From NCBI GenBank assembly GCA_903901015.1, contig CAIUPH010000066.1:1-64000 (forward strand): a stretch of 64,000 nt of DNA, given 5' to 3'. The position numbers were made by a program, and so were the translations under genes. The notes under the pieces were generated by a model, which was given only the letters and a program-made list of their open reading frames with translations, had not been told where the DNA came from and made no database searches. Positions 1 to 10,845 of this stretch are shown here, piece after piece. Numbering within the stretch: the stretch's first letter is position 1; every line of letters starts with the position of its first letter. Source of the DNA: Candidatus Bathyarchaeota archaeon. GTDB lineage: Archaea > Thermoproteota > Bathyarchaeia > Bathyarchaeales > Bathycorpusculaceae.

Positions 1-181
1 CCCAGCCCCAGCCGAAGGCTCCTGTGTCGTATGTGTAGTAGTCAGAGTATGTGTTGACTGCTGAGTACGCGAGTGCGCCAAGGGCAAGGAATGCAATTGA
101 AATTAATAGCCCGAATATTCCGCCTAGCAATGATAGAACGTATGCTGCTGTTGGTTTGTTTTGAACTTGGTTTTGGTACAT
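1..181 (-). CDS. Partial small membrane protein (N-terminus only; runs off the window)
   Basis: Minus strand from 181 reads MYQNQVQNKPTAAYVLSLLGGIFGLLISIAFLALGALAYSAVNTYSDYYTYDTGAFGWGW; hydrophobic helix, open to window edge. Confidence 0.6.
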   Translation of the reverse strand, partial: MYQNQVQNKPTAAYVLSLLGGIFGLLISIAFLALGALAYSAVNTYSDYYTYDTGAFGWGW

Positions 182-295
182 TTTTTTCTTTTTTCTCCTC
201 TAAATTGAAACATTTCTTTGTGTGCAAGGTGTATAAAACGTTTTTGCGCTTGCTTGCGATGCAAGAAAACGACAAGTATATTTTGACATTTTCAC

Positions 296-1033
296 TCAAG
301 AAAACTTGTTCAGGTTCTGAGAAATCGTTTTCAGGTCTTTTGCAATGCAATCTGGCTCTTGCTTGCTTTCTTGGAGGTCTTTTAGGCTGTTGAACTGCGA
401 GGGCACAAACACCGTTTTTAGTCCTGCCGCTTTGGCGCCTTTGATGTCTTCAATTGGGCTGTCGCCGATGTAGATGGCTTCGCTGGATTGGATTTTGAGG
501 CAGTTTAGGGTGTGTTGGAATATGTGGCTGCTGGGTTTTCTCCAGCCAACTTCCTCCGAAACCACTACAGCATTGAAGAACTCGTTTATTCCCACTTTTC
601 TTAGGCTCTTGTAGATGACGGGTGCATAAGTAAAGTTTGAAATCAACGCCGTCTTACCCTGCTGCTGGGCTTGGCGAAGCAGTTTTTTGGCGCCTTCCCT
701 CAGCTCGAGGGTGTCGATGAAGTCTTGGAAGAAAACGTTGAGTGCCGCTTTGATTCGAGGGTCATCAGCCGTGACGGTGAAGCTCAGGTTGCACAACGCC
801 TCCGCCACCCAGACCGCGTTGGTTACTTCCCTCAGCTCCTCGTAACGCACCTTGCGGTATTTCTCATGCGTCAAACTGTAAGCAGATAAAAATTTGTCTT
901 TGTCAACTCCGAATCCCTCAGCCACAAGTGCACTGTAGAGGTTCAGTTTTGATGCTTCCATGCTGTAGTTTCTGCAGTTAACCAACGTGCCGATGTAATC
1001 AAAAGTTACCGCTTTACAGGGCATGGGAGTCAC
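296..1033 (-). CDS. HAD superfamily hydrolase
   Basis: VTFDYIGTLVN motif I variant, ALISNFT, KPSSHIF, YIGDSPIEDIKGAKAAG motif IV. Confidence 0.85.
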   Translation of the reverse strand: MTPMPCKAVTFDYIGTLVNCRNYSMEASKLNLYSALVAEGFGVDKDKFLSAYSLTHEKYRKVRYEELREVTNAVWVAEALCNLSFTVTADDPRIKAALNVFFQDFIDTLELREGAKKLLRQAQQQGKTALISNFTYAPVIYKSLRKVGINEFFNAVVVSEEVGWRKPSSHIFQHTLNCLKIQSSEAIYIGDSPIEDIKGAKAAGLKTVFVPSQFNSLKDLQESKQEPDCIAKDLKTISQNLNKFS

Positions 1034-1800
1034 TTTTTGTGTTTTGCCGCTTTTTTGATTTGCGCCATTGATTTGCCGACCGCGGTTTCCAGCAATTTCT
1101 CTGGGCTGCCGATTGCCTCTTCCACTGTTGTGTCAAACGGGATTGCGCCAAGGTACCTTAAACCCAGCTTCTCCGAGGCCAATTCAACCGCGTTTGACTT
1201 GTCCATCTTCATGTTTTCAACAACGCCCACTATGGGCATCTTTAGTTCGCAGAGCAGCGTAACCTGTTTTTTGACAACTTCAAAAGCCAGAAGCGACGGC
1301 GTGGTAATTATTAGGAATTCTATGCGGTCAACCAACCGCACCAAATCGAGGACGGCATCGCCGATTCCGGGCGGCATGTCAATTATCAAATAATCCAACG
1401 TACCCCACTGGGTGACGGCTAGGAGTTCGATAAGTGCGTTTGAGACGTCTGCGCCGCGTAGGGGTGCAGGGTTGTCGCCCACGAAGTACACCAGCGACAT
1501 GTACTCTACGCCCATAAATGCGGGTGGAACTAAGCCCTTGTCTTCTTTGGGCTGCACACTTGAGGGCACCCCGAGGATTATGTGGGTTGAGGGACCCGTG
1601 AAATCCACGTCGAATAAACCGACTCTGCAGCCTTCTTTGGCGAGGGACAGCGCCAATGCGGTTGCAACCATGCTTTTGCCAACGCCACCTTTGCCGCTGG
1701 AAACAGCGATTATTCTGCCGATTTTTGCTAACCGCTGGTTAATCACGCTTATCCGCGGGTCAACCACGCTTATTTGGCTCCTTTTATGTCTTGAAGCCAA
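1030..1800 (-). CDS. hypB: Mrp/MinD-type P-loop ATPase, probable archaeal HypB-type nickel insertion ATPase
   Basis: SSGKGGVGKS deviant Walker A, DVDFTGPSTHIILG, IIDMPPGIGD; overlaps hypA. Confidence 0.7.
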   Translation of the reverse strand: MASRHKRSQISVVDPRISVINQRLAKIGRIIAVSSGKGGVGKSMVATALALSLAKEGCRVGLFDVDFTGPSTHIILGVPSSVQPKEDKGLVPPAFMGVEYMSLVYFVGDNPAPLRGADVSNALIELLAVTQWGTLDYLIIDMPPGIGDAVLDLVRLVDRIEFLIITTPSLLAFEVVKKQVTLLCELKMPIVGVVENMKMDKSNAVELASEKLGLRYLGAIPFDTTVEEAIGSPEKLLETAVGKSMAQIKKAAKHKK

Positions 1801-2174
1801 ACACCGCGTCCGCTGACGATTTCAAAGTCTGGACTGCCACATTTGGGGCACTTAACAAAAGTGTGTGCAACTTCGGGAACAAAATGGATAGCTTCAGCAG
1901 TGGTTTTATCGAGTTTTTTTAGGTTAAACTGCCAAGTGGTCGCGCAAACTCTACATGTGAGCGTTGACTTTGCTTTAAGGATGTGGAATTTGGCGTTTTT
2001 GAAAAGGTCTGTTTCAGTTTTCATCTGAGAGAGGGCAAATCGCAGAATCGGCGGTTCAGCCTGCTGGAGCTCACCCACTTTTATGGTGACTTCTGTGACT
2101 TCCTTGAGGTTTTCCTGCTCCGCAACCCGCTTGGCAGATGCGAGGATTGCTTCAGCCAATGCCCATTCATGCAT
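1770..2174 (-). CDS. hypA: Hydrogenase/urease nickel incorporation protein HypA
   Basis: MHEWALAEAI N-terminus, CRVC...CPKC zinc site. Confidence 0.92.
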   Translation of the reverse strand: MHEWALAEAILASAKRVAEQENLKEVTEVTIKVGELQQAEPPILRFALSQMKTETDLFKNAKFHILKAKSTLTCRVCATTWQFNLKKLDKTTAEAIHFVPEVAHTFVKCPKCGSPDFEIVSGRGVWLQDIKGAK

Positions 2175-2395
2175 AACTTAACCTAACTTGCGGGACAATA
2201 AAAAAATATTGCGGATATCACGAACCTATTTGCATCCTAATATCATATCATTGCAGAACCTATAGAGGGGTAGGTCGGTATTTGCGATTATTAGCTCCAA
2301 TAATAAAATAACCCAACCTCACAATTAGTTAAGCGGGTCAGCAAGTTTAAATCCGCTTGGTTGATTAACCCTAAATTGTATTGAGGGGGTTTTTA

Positions 2396-2956
2396 ATGTC
2401 CGAGAAAATTAAGGTCTTGGCTTTCGCGGGAAGCCTACGTAAAGGCTCATTTAACAAAGCGTTAATTCGCGCTGCTGTGGATGTGGCGCCTGAAAATGTT
2501 GCGATTGAGGTTTTCGATTTGGAGGGTATGCCACTTTTCAACCAGGATTTAGAAGCCACTCCACCTCAGAAGGTCAAGGAATTCAAGGAAAAAATCAGAG
2601 CCGCCGACGCGCTATTGATAGCCACTCCTGAATACAACTTTTCCATCCCGGGCGTCCTCAAAAACGCCATCGACTGCGCCTCAAGACCCAAAACCGACAC
2701 ACCCTTGGAGGGCAAACCAGTCGCCATCATGAGCGCATCCACAGGAAGGTTCGGAGGCGCCAGAGCACAGTACCAACTGCGGCAATCATTTATTTTCCTC
2801 AACATGCAACCAGTTAACCGCCCCGAAGTCATGCTCTCCGACGCATCGCATAACATAGATGCAGACGGAAACATAACTAACGAGCAAACCCGCCAACTCA
2901 TCCGCCAACTACTCGAAGCCCTTGCAGCATTGACAATCAAGCTCAAACAACAATAA
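2396..2956 (+). CDS. NAD(P)H-dependent FMN reductase
   Basis: LAFAGSLRKGSFNKAL flavin phosphate loop, TPEYNFSIPGVLKNAIDCASRP. Confidence 0.92.
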   Translation: MSEKIKVLAFAGSLRKGSFNKALIRAAVDVAPENVAIEVFDLEGMPLFNQDLEATPPQKVKEFKEKIRAADALLIATPEYNFSIPGVLKNAIDCASRPKTDTPLEGKPVAIMSASTGRFGGARAQYQLRQSFIFLNMQPVNRPEVMLSDASHNIDADGNITNEQTRQLIRQLLEALAALTIKLKQQ

Positions 2957-3036
2957 ACTAACTTCACCAGTTTCAACGCTGACACAGCAAAGCCTTAAAA
3001 TCTTCAGGGTGCCACGTTAGGGATTGGCGATTCAAC

Positions 3037-4335
3037 ATGAGAGTCATAGCTGACCTGCACATTCATGGGCGTTACAGCCGAGCTACAAGCGAGCAAATGA
3101 GCATCGCTGAAATCGGGAAATGGGCGAAGATTAAGGGTTTGAACCTTGTGGGCACCGGCGATTTTACGCATCCAGATTGGCTCAAAGAAGTCAAGGACAC
3201 ACTTGCGCCCGATGGGGATTCGGGACTTTTCAAACTTGCCAGCGGAAACTCTCCCATACGCTTCATACTTACAACCGAAGTCTGTACAATCTTTGATTAC
3301 AAGGGCGAATCAAAGAAGGTTCATCACGTCATTCTGACTCCGTGGCTTGAAATCGCCGAGCAAATCAACGAGCGACTACAGAGTTTTGGCAGCTTAAGTA
3401 GCGACGGCAGACCAATCCTTAGCGTCTCCGCATCGCAGCTCGTCGAGGAAGTTATGGCGGTTTCAGGCGAAAACATGATTTTTCCAGCTCACGCTTGGAC
3501 GCCTTGGTTTAGCATCTTTGGCGCGTTTAGCGGTTTCGACACCGTGGAAGACTGCTATCAAGACATGACCAAGCACATCCACGCACTCGAAACGGGTTTA
3601 AGCAGTGACCCCGCGATGAACTGGCGCCTTAGCAAACTCGACAAGTACACATTGGTTTCGAACAGTGACTGCCACAGTTTCTGGCCTTGGCGCATCGGCA
3701 GGGAAGCCAACGTGTTTGAACTCGAAAAATTCAGCTACAGCGAAGTCACCGGCGCCATAATCGCCAATGACTCCGCGCGTTTCAAATTCACCATCGAAAC
3801 CGACCCCGCTTACGGCAAATACCACTGGACGGGACATCGAAACTGCAACGTCTCCCTTTCGCCCGCCGAAGCTATAAAATTCGGCAACATCTGCCCAGTC
3901 TGCAGAAGACCCCTCACCAAGGGCGTTGAGCAGCGGGTTGAGGAACTCGCGGACCGCCCAGCAACTTTTAGGCGTGAGGGGGCTCCTGGTTTTATGCGGC
4001 TTCTTCCGTTATCCGAAATCATCGCGACGGTGCTTGGGTCTGGTTCGCCTTCGACGCAGGCGGTTTGGAAAAATTTTAATTTGTTGGTTGAGAGATTCGG
4101 CGACGAATACGCGGTGCTGATTGACGCGCCCTTAGACGATATGGCAAAAGTGGTGGATGCACCCATTGCACAGGCGGTAGTGAAGGTTAGGGAAGGCAAC
4201 GCGAAAGTAACGCCTGGATACGACGGCGTGTACGGGCAGTTGGTCTTAGGCATCCAAGCACCGCCAACGGTTAAACTTAAACCCAAACTAATCCAGCCTA
4301 CCGTTAAGCAGAAGAGCATGACTGACTTCTGGTAA
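3037..4335 (+). CDS. nucQ: Endonuclease Q family protein (PHP-type)
   Basis: DLHIHGRYSRATS PHP motif, GTGDFTHP, SNSDCHSFWPWRIGREAN, CPVCRRPL zinc motif, C-terminal QKSMTDFW. Confidence 0.88.
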   Translation: MRVIADLHIHGRYSRATSEQMSIAEIGKWAKIKGLNLVGTGDFTHPDWLKEVKDTLAPDGDSGLFKLASGNSPIRFILTTEVCTIFDYKGESKKVHHVILTPWLEIAEQINERLQSFGSLSSDGRPILSVSASQLVEEVMAVSGENMIFPAHAWTPWFSIFGAFSGFDTVEDCYQDMTKHIHALETGLSSDPAMNWRLSKLDKYTLVSNSDCHSFWPWRIGREANVFELEKFSYSEVTGAIIANDSARFKFTIETDPAYGKYHWTGHRNCNVSLSPAEAIKFGNICPVCRRPLTKGVEQRVEELADRPATFRREGAPGFMRLLPLSEIIATVLGSGSPSTQAVWKNFNLLVERFGDEYAVLIDAPLDDMAKVVDAPIAQAVVKVREGNAKVTPGYDGVYGQLVLGIQAPPTVKLKPKLIQPTVKQKSMTDFW

Positions 4336-4402
4336 GCATCCTTCGAAATCAAATCGTTTAATTCCCCCAAACAAATCTAGCTTAACAAAGGACAGTTACT
4401 GC

Positions 4403-5788
4403 TTGAAAGACCTTATAGCAAAAATCACTAACACAGCCACCCAAAAGTTCGGGGCAAAATATGCTGAAGCCCGAGCGCAAAAACTCTACAAAACCAGTCT
4501 CACCCTCAAAGAGGAACGCGTAGAAGCAGCCAAACAAGGCATTGAAAACGGCGTTGCAATCCGCGTGCTGGTTAATGGCGCGTGGGGTTTTGCGTCTGTT
4601 GGCTCTTTTGACGACGCCATTTTGGAGAGTGCGGTTTCAGATGCGTGCAGAATGGCGAAACTGGCGAGTGCACGGTTGAAAACTCCGATTAAACTCGCGA
4701 ATACCAAAGTTGTTAACGACCGAGTTATATCCAAGCCAAAGAAGAATCCAGCGGACATCCAGATGGAAGAAAAAATAAAAACCGCCCTATCCATAAACAA
4801 GGCAAGCTTGGGTTTCGATAAACGGATTAAAAGTTGCTCAGTGGATTACTTTGATTTGACGGGCACCAGCACCTTCGCGAACAGCGAAGGCACGTTTATC
4901 GAGCAGGATAAACTGTATGTTTGGTCAAGAATAACCGCTTCAGCCGCCAGCGAAGGCGTTTTCACTTTTAGCCGCGAAGAAATCGGTTCCACCGCAGGCT
5001 ACGAACTGTTCGATACGCAGGTGCCTGAGGTTCTGGGCGTGAAGGTGGCGAAACTCGCGATTGAACAGCTAAACGCCAAATCCCCAAAGGGCGGAAAATT
5101 CCCAGTGGTTTTGGGTCCCAACGTGGTGGGGGTGTTTGTGCATGAGGCGTTTGGGCATTTGGCGGAGGCGGATTTGGCTTTGTCAGGCGGCGTACTAGAT
5201 AGTAATCTTGGCAAGAAAATCGGTTCAGATTTAGTAACGTTCTACGATGATGGCACCATCGAGGGCGCGTTTGGCGCGTTCAAGTATGACGACGAAGGCG
5301 TCCCATCGCATAAAACGCTGCTCATAAAAGACGGCGTCGTAACGGGTTTGATGCATAACCGAGAAACCGCACAGAAATTCAACGCCCAGCCCACTGGCAA
5401 CGCTCGGGCAGAAGACTTTCGCGTGGAACCTATCATACGAATGCGGTGCACGTACATGGCGCCAAAAGACCAATCATTTGAGGAACTAGTCAAAGGCGTC
5501 AAAGCGGGTTATTACTTTAAGAGTTTCAGGGGTGGACAAGCCAACCTTGATGGCACCTTCCAAGTGGGAATTCAGGAAGGATACGAAATCGTGAACGGCG
5601 AACTCGGCAGCGCAGTCCGCAACGCATCCATAAGCGGCAGCACATTGGAAACATTGCATAAGGTGGATGGTGTGGGAAAAGACTTCATGCTGGACCCTGG
5701 CAGATGCGGGAAGGGTCAAACAGCATTTATCAGTGACGGTGGACCGCACATACGAATCAGCGAGGTGGTTGTCGGTGGCAGTGCTTGA
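4403..5788 (+). CDS. TldD/PmbA family metallopeptidase subunit (TldD-like)
   Basis: [11 protein letters not shown] (HExxxH-like) motif, [29 protein letters not shown]. Confidence 0.9.
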   Translation: MKDLIAKITNTATQKFGAKYAEARAQKLYKTSLTLKEERVEAAKQGIENGVAIRVLVNGAWGFASVGSFDDAILESAVSDACRMAKLASARLKTPIKLANTKVVNDRVISKPKKNPADIQMEEKIKTALSINKASLGFDKRIKSCSVDYFDLTGTSTFANSEGTFIEQDKLYVWSRITASAASEGVFTFSREEIGSTAGYELFDTQVPEVLGVKVAKLAIEQLNAKSPKGGKFPVVLGPNVVGVFVHEAFGHLAEADLALSGGVLDSNLGKKIGSDLVTFYDDGTIEGAFGAFKYDDEGVPSHKTLLIKDGVVTGLMHNRETAQKFNAQPTGNARAEDFRVEPIIRMRCTYMAPKDQSFEELVKGVKAGYYFKSFRGGQANLDGTFQVGIQEGYEIVNGELGSAVRNASISGSTLETLHKVDGVGKDFMLDPGRCGKGQTAFISDGGPHIRISEVVVGGSA

Positions 5789-7139
5789 AAAAAACACGAT
5801 GATCAGTTTGGCAGAGGACGCTGTTAAGGCAGCACTTAAGCAGGGCGCTCAGGACGCGGAAGCTTACGTTTACGAGGGGCAAGCTTCAAACATAGGTATT
5901 GAACTGGGGCAAATCAGCAAGACCAACCGAATAATCGACCGTGGCATAGGAATAAGAGTAGCCGCCAACAAAGCCATCGGTTTTGCGTATACAAACATCG
6001 TTGAAGACCAAAAAGCCATCGAGAAAGCTGTCTCCGGCGCTTTGAGCGCAGCAAGAGCCAGCAAACCCGACCCAGACTGGAACGGACTCCCGCAAAAGAA
6101 AAACTACTCTGAAACCCATAAGACTTATGACAAAAAAATCTTGGCGCTCACATCAGAAGAACTCGTGAACATAGCTGCAACTATGCTGGATGCTGCGGGG
6201 CAAGTGGATAAGCGTGTGTTTCCAATCGAGGGCGGTATAGGAAGCGCCTACATCGCAAACGCCATCGCCAACTCAAACGGCGTCACAGGCTTTGACAGGG
6301 GAACAGTGATTGAATGCAGCGTAGCAACCTTGGCAAAGGAAGGCAACTCGGTTACGCCAGTGTGTTTTGAGTTCAACGCTGGAAGAACCTACAATCTTGA
6401 CCCCGCATGGATTGGAAGGGAAGCCGCAAAACTGGCGGTTTCAGCCCTCAAAACCAAGCCCGTTGAAACCAAATCAGGCAAAGTAATCCTCACACAGTTC
6501 GCTCTCCAAGACCTATTATCTTACACGTTAATCAACGCCATCCGAGCCGACAGCGTCCAACGTGACCAGTCACCGTTCAAGGGTAAACTCGGAGAAAAAG
6601 TCGCCTCAGAAAACCTCACAATCTACGACGACGGATTGTTCGCGGGTGGACTGCACACTTGGGCTTTCGACGGCGAAGGAGCCCCACACCAGAAAACCCC
6701 AGTCATAGAGAAAGGCATCCTCAAAAACTTCCTCTACGACAACTACTCAGCCAGAAAAGATGGCAAAGAAAGCACGGGCAACGCTTCACGGGCAGGGTAC
6801 CTATCAACGCCTGGAATCGATACTACAAACTTCCACATAATGCCAGGAACCAAAACCGCCCAGGAAATGCTGAGCGAAGTGGACGACGGCTTAATCATCT
6901 ACTACCTCCAAGGTGCCCACAGCAGCAACCCAGTCAGCGGCGAATTCTCGGTTGTTGCAACGCCAGCGTGGAAAATCAAGAACGGAGAAATAACCCATTG
7001 TTCACGCGGCGTTATGTTGGCGGGCAACATCTTTGAACTGCTCAAAAATATCAGCGTCGTCGGCGGCAACGAGCGGCAGATGGGGCAATTGATTGCGCCG
7101 TGGATTCAAGTTGAAAACGTCAGGGTAATCGGGCAGTAA
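5775..7139 (+). CDS. TldD/PmbA family protein (TldE-like partner)
   Basis: PmbA-like fold signature; likely GTG 5775/5781 or ATG 5799 start rather than ORF-track 5667; overlaps upstream TldD. Confidence 0.88.
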   Translation: MAVLEKNTMISLAEDAVKAALKQGAQDAEAYVYEGQASNIGIELGQISKTNRIIDRGIGIRVAANKAIGFAYTNIVEDQKAIEKAVSGALSAARASKPDPDWNGLPQKKNYSETHKTYDKKILALTSEELVNIAATMLDAAGQVDKRVFPIEGGIGSAYIANAIANSNGVTGFDRGTVIECSVATLAKEGNSVTPVCFEFNAGRTYNLDPAWIGREAAKLAVSALKTKPVETKSGKVILTQFALQDLLSYTLINAIRADSVQRDQSPFKGKLGEKVASENLTIYDDGLFAGGLHTWAFDGEGAPHQKTPVIEKGILKNFLYDNYSARKDGKESTGNASRAGYLSTPGIDTTNFHIMPGTKTAQEMLSEVDDGLIIYYLQGAHSSNPVSGEFSVVATPAWKIKNGEITHCSRGVMLAGNIFELLKNISVVGGNERQMGQLIAPWIQVENVRVIGQ

Positions 7140-7141
7140 AC

Positions 7142-8353
7142 TCAGGTTGCTTTAGCCCAGAAGCTCTTGTGGTACTCGCCCAAGACGCCTTCGTAGATGC
7201 TTTTGGTTTGTTTGGCGATTTTTTCCCAATCGTACTTTTCCTGAACTCGCCGATACGCGTTTTCCTTTATGTATCTGGCGTAGTTTGCATCGAGCAGAAC
7301 CTTTGATATGCCCCAAGCCAGCGAATCGGGGTTGTTAGGGTAAACTTTTACGCCTGTGACATCGTGCTCGATGATTTCGGATAAGCCGCCTGTGTCAGAT
7401 GCAACCACGGGGCTCCTTGCCGCCATAGCTTCCAAAGCTACGATGCCGAAGGGTTCAAAGAGCGAGGGCACAACAGACACGTCCGCTACCTGTTGCAGTT
7501 TAAGCAATGTAGGCTCGTCCATGAAGCCTTCGAAGAGCACCTTATGTTCCAAGCCCATGCTGCGAACGATGTTTAGGAGCTGCTCTTTCATGTAGCCGCT
7601 GCCGACGATTATGAATTTAGCGTTTACTTTGCTGAGGATTTTGGGCACTGCGTTGATGAGTACGTGGATGCCTTTCTCATAGACCAACCGCCCCACGAAG
7701 AGCACGATTTTTTCTTCAGGCAAAGCAAACTTGCTTCTGAACTCCCTAAAGTCGCCGTTGACGTAATAGTTGTAGATGTTTACTCCGTTTGGCACCATGA
7801 CCAGTTTGTCGCTGGGTAAACCGTAAGCGTATTTCACGTGGGAAATCATGTAGTCGCTGCAGCAGATTACTTTCCAAGCCTCATACGTGAGCCACGCTTC
7901 GGTTTCATGAATCATCTTCTCCGTTGCGGAGTGCAAGCCGTCTCTTCTGCCAAGCTCAGTCGAATGCATAGTTACCAAGAGGGGTTTTCGGAAAACATGT
8001 TTTAAGCCGATGCCAGCGTTTGCCACGAGCCAATCGTGGGCGTGGAAAACGTCGATTTTATCGGCGATTTTCCGTGTGAGCGCAGCGGTTTCCCGTTGCA
8101 TGTTCATGTTCATCAGGTAAACCCATGTGGCGAAGTCAGGCGACGGATTCTTGTAGGAGTCGATTCGGTAGATTTCTACGTCGTCAATTACTTCGTGGGC
8201 TGGTGCCCCTGGGAAATCGCAGGTTACCACGTAGACTTTCACGCCTTGTTTGGCTAAGTGTTTGGATAAGAAGTAGATGTGGGGGGATATGCCTCCGATG
8301 ACTCTTGGCGGATACTCCCAGCTGAGCATCATGACGGTTAATTTGTCTTTCAT
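7142..8353 (-). CDS. Glycosyltransferase family 4 / glycogen synthase-like
   Basis: LSWEYPPRVIGGISPHIYFLS N-terminus and PSLFEPFGIVALEAMAARSPVVASDTGGLSEII C-terminal signature. Confidence 0.9.
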   Translation of the reverse strand: MKDKLTVMMLSWEYPPRVIGGISPHIYFLSKHLAKQGVKVYVVTCDFPGAPAHEVIDDVEIYRIDSYKNPSPDFATWVYLMNMNMQRETAALTRKIADKIDVFHAHDWLVANAGIGLKHVFRKPLLVTMHSTELGRRDGLHSATEKMIHETEAWLTYEAWKVICCSDYMISHVKYAYGLPSDKLVMVPNGVNIYNYYVNGDFREFRSKFALPEEKIVLFVGRLVYEKGIHVLINAVPKILSKVNAKFIIVGSGYMKEQLLNIVRSMGLEHKVLFEGFMDEPTLLKLQQVADVSVVPSLFEPFGIVALEAMAARSPVVASDTGGLSEIIEHDVTGVKVYPNNPDSLAWGISKVLLDANYARYIKENAYRRVQEKYDWEKIAKQTKSIYEGVLGEYHKSFWAKAT

Positions 8354-8970
8354 TCTTCCGCCTCCGCCATGCTTCCGTAGAGTTTTAGTATTTCTTCTAT
8401 CCAGACGCTGGGGTCAGTGGATATGACGGTTATTTTTTCTTTGGGAACCTTGTAGATTCTGTTGACTTCGTCTTTCATCCATTCGGATTTTACGCTTATC
8501 CGTTTTGCCTCATAGAAACCCAGCCACTCGATGCTCTTTATCGCCATGTTGTATGATGCGTTGGCGTTTGGTGAACGCTGGTCCTCCAAGCTTTCAACGG
8601 AAAAAATAAACGGGATGCCCAAACCGTTTTTTAAGGTTACGGCGGCTGGGATAAAATGCCAGTCGTGCACATCGATTAAGTCCACCTGCTTGTTTGATTC
8701 GTAGTAGATGTCGGCGGCTGCCCGCTCGATTTCCTGATTTAAAGTTAAAACCCACGTCAACACGCCGATGTGGTTTCGAACGGGGTTAGCTACTCTGAAA
8801 GTTTTTACCCCGCTGGGCTCCGTGGTTTGCCCCGTAGCCGAATCATCGTATGTTACGATGTTAACTTCCACTTTGTTTTGGGCAAGCTGAGTTGACATGG
8901 CGCTTATGTACCCTGAAAGTTGACCGACCACCCTAGGCGGATACTCCCAAGAAAAAATGATAGCCCGCAT
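8350..8970 (-). CDS. GT-B N-terminal-domain-only glycosyltransferase-like protein
   Basis: FSWEYPPRVVGQLSGYISAMSTQLA resembles the GT4 neighbour but ends after 206 aa without the nucleotide-sugar domain; 4-bp overlap with downstream GT. Confidence 0.75.
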   Translation of the reverse strand: MRAIIFSWEYPPRVVGQLSGYISAMSTQLAQNKVEVNIVTYDDSATGQTTEPSGVKTFRVANPVRNHIGVLTWVLTLNQEIERAAADIYYESNKQVDLIDVHDWHFIPAAVTLKNGLGIPFIFSVESLEDQRSPNANASYNMAIKSIEWLGFYEAKRISVKSEWMKDEVNRIYKVPKEKITVISTDPSVWIEEILKLYGSMAEAEE

Positions 8971-8977
8971 GTTTCCA

Positions 8978-9229
8978 CTACGTGAAGAGTGAACAGACCT
9001 TGATTATTCCTCGTCCATTTAGGTAGTACCGTTTCTTGCCTTCGCTATCATAGAAGCTTTCTGCAAAACCTTCGGTTTTGTACTTGTCCAGAATGCTTTC
9101 AATCTCGGCTGGGTCTCTTTGCAGAAGCCGTGCTACTTCCTCGCCTCTCCGTGCTAAATCGGCGGCGGTAGCGCACAAGTTGTGGAGTGTCTGCAAGACT
9201 TTATCGGGAAACGGAAGCTCTTCTCTCAT
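8978..9229 (-). CDS. Small winged-helix-like protein
   Basis: 83-aa ORF in operon order; AEIESILDKYKTEGFAESFYDSEGKKRYYLNGRG resembles a wHTH. Confidence 0.55.
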   Translation of the reverse strand: MREELPFPDKVLQTLHNLCATAADLARRGEEVARLLQRDPAEIESILDKYKTEGFAESFYDSEGKKRYYLNGRGIIKVCSLFT

Positions 9230-9297
9230 TTCTATTGCACCGTGCTACCTGACATTTACGGCGGCTTAGCTAATAAACGCATTCGAACCAGTTTTTC

Positions 9298-10845
9298 CTA
9301 GAAAAGCTGGGATGCACCCTGTAACGCTTTGATTTGGGCAGCGTAACGTTTTGATGCTGCTTCAAGGAGGGCTTTTCGTAGTTTCTCACCCTTTTCCTCT
9401 GAAGCCTTAAGCTGTTTGATGGTGGATGCCAGATTCTTGTCTTTGAGTGAGCTTTGCGCCCAGCTTTCAAAGTCGCCGTTTCCAACGTGGAACTCTACGG
9501 CTTTAACGGGGACTTCTTTGAGGGCTTTGATGAAGCCTTTCAGGCTCCAAGCCATGGTGCCAGTGTAGTATTCTTTTCCTACGTCAGTGTAGAACAGGAA
9601 GGGCTCGTTGGCGGTTAAGACTGCAAGTCTTACTCTGGCTTCAAAATCGTTAAGCAACGTCTGAGCAGCAACGAACGCATCCATGGGTGATTCGTAGGGG
9701 CTAAAGTACGAGTGGACTTCTCCTGGACCGCCTCCTGCCGTGAACATGTAGTAGAGGTGGTCGCTTGTTTGGAAGTCGCGCCACAGCTTTAGGAACTCGG
9801 GGTCTTCGGATTCTTTTACCAATGGTTCCAGCCTGCGCAATGTAGTGTAGTACGCCCACTGCATGATGTTGCCAAGCCACCCAGACTGGTCCCGTTTAAT
9901 GTCAGCCCAAGAAACCGTGCCCTCAGCCTCTGGCACATCAACTTCCCCAGCTGAAGCATGCTTATCCACCACTTCAGAAGGAGTAACCATCTGGAGATGG
10001 TCAAACTTGAGAATTTCATCGGGAAGATGCTGCAGGAAACTGTGGATGCCGGTTTCGGGCCAGTGGTGTTCGCCGAAGGTTTCATAATCGGGGAAGATGC
10101 TGATGCATTCGCCCTTGGTTTCGGATAGCCACTTCGCGTATTTGTCAGCGGTAAGGGGCCATTCGGGCCAAAACCGAGAGGAAAACCGAAAGCCGATGTC
10201 GTCGGTTAACTTGTAGTTGCGTAGGAATACACGGATTTTTTTGGCGCCTTTAGGAGTGTAGATGTAGTTGGGCGATTTTTCTCCAAGAATCTTCTCCACG
10301 CCCTCCGTGTAGATGCCTTTGTAGCCCATGTCCTCGACGGTTTTGGCGATGGTGTTGTTGTAGAGCAACTCGGTGTTCTCAAAAACCTTTGGCGTGTAGC
10401 CCAGTAGGTCCTTGACGGTTTGCTTGTGCATTCTGGCTTGGTCTATGAATTCTTCTTTTTCGGGGTAGAGGCTGGCGATGGAGTGGTAGTAGGTTTGGTT
10501 TAGGAACTCTACGTTTCCCGTAGCTGAGAGCTGACGAAATGATTCAAGCAGGTCTTTGTCGAACATTTCGCATTGCTCGAAGAAAACGCCTGAAACACTA
10601 AACGAGAACTTAGCCTGCTTCTGTTCGTGTTTGCGTTTGTCTATAACGTCTAGAATTATCTGGTTTGAGGGGAAATAGCATTTTCGTGCGGCACGCTTAA
10701 AGATTTCCCTGTCAGCCTCATTGTCAAAGTAGTAATCGAACAATTCAGCCTTAGACAGCCGCCTGAAGATTTTACCTTCCCAGAACAGGTTTCGCCGTAG
10801 CCTATGTGGCTGGTGAACTTCAAAGACAAACACAACATCAGTCAT
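9298..10845 (-). CDS. Glycoside hydrolase family 57 (alpha-amylase type)
   Basis: VVFVFEVHQPHRLRRNLFWEG GH57 N-terminus, FPDYETFGEHHW; start MTDVV at 10845 preferred over 10872. Confidence 0.92.
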   Translation of the reverse strand: MTDVVFVFEVHQPHRLRRNLFWEGKIFRRLSKAELFDYYFDNEADREIFKRAARKCYFPSNQIILDVIDKRKHEQKQAKFSFSVSGVFFEQCEMFDKDLLESFRQLSATGNVEFLNQTYYHSIASLYPEKEEFIDQARMHKQTVKDLLGYTPKVFENTELLYNNTIAKTVEDMGYKGIYTEGVEKILGEKSPNYIYTPKGAKKIRVFLRNYKLTDDIGFRFSSRFWPEWPLTADKYAKWLSETKGECISIFPDYETFGEHHWPETGIHSFLQHLPDEILKFDHLQMVTPSEVVDKHASAGEVDVPEAEGTVSWADIKRDQSGWLGNIMQWAYYTTLRRLEPLVKESEDPEFLKLWRDFQTSDHLYYMFTAGGGPGEVHSYFSPYESPMDAFVAAQTLLNDFEARVRLAVLTANEPFLFYTDVGKEYYTGTMAWSLKGFIKALKEVPVKAVEFHVGNGDFESWAQSSLKDKNLASTIKQLKASEEKGEKLRKALLEAASKRYAAQIKALQGASQLF

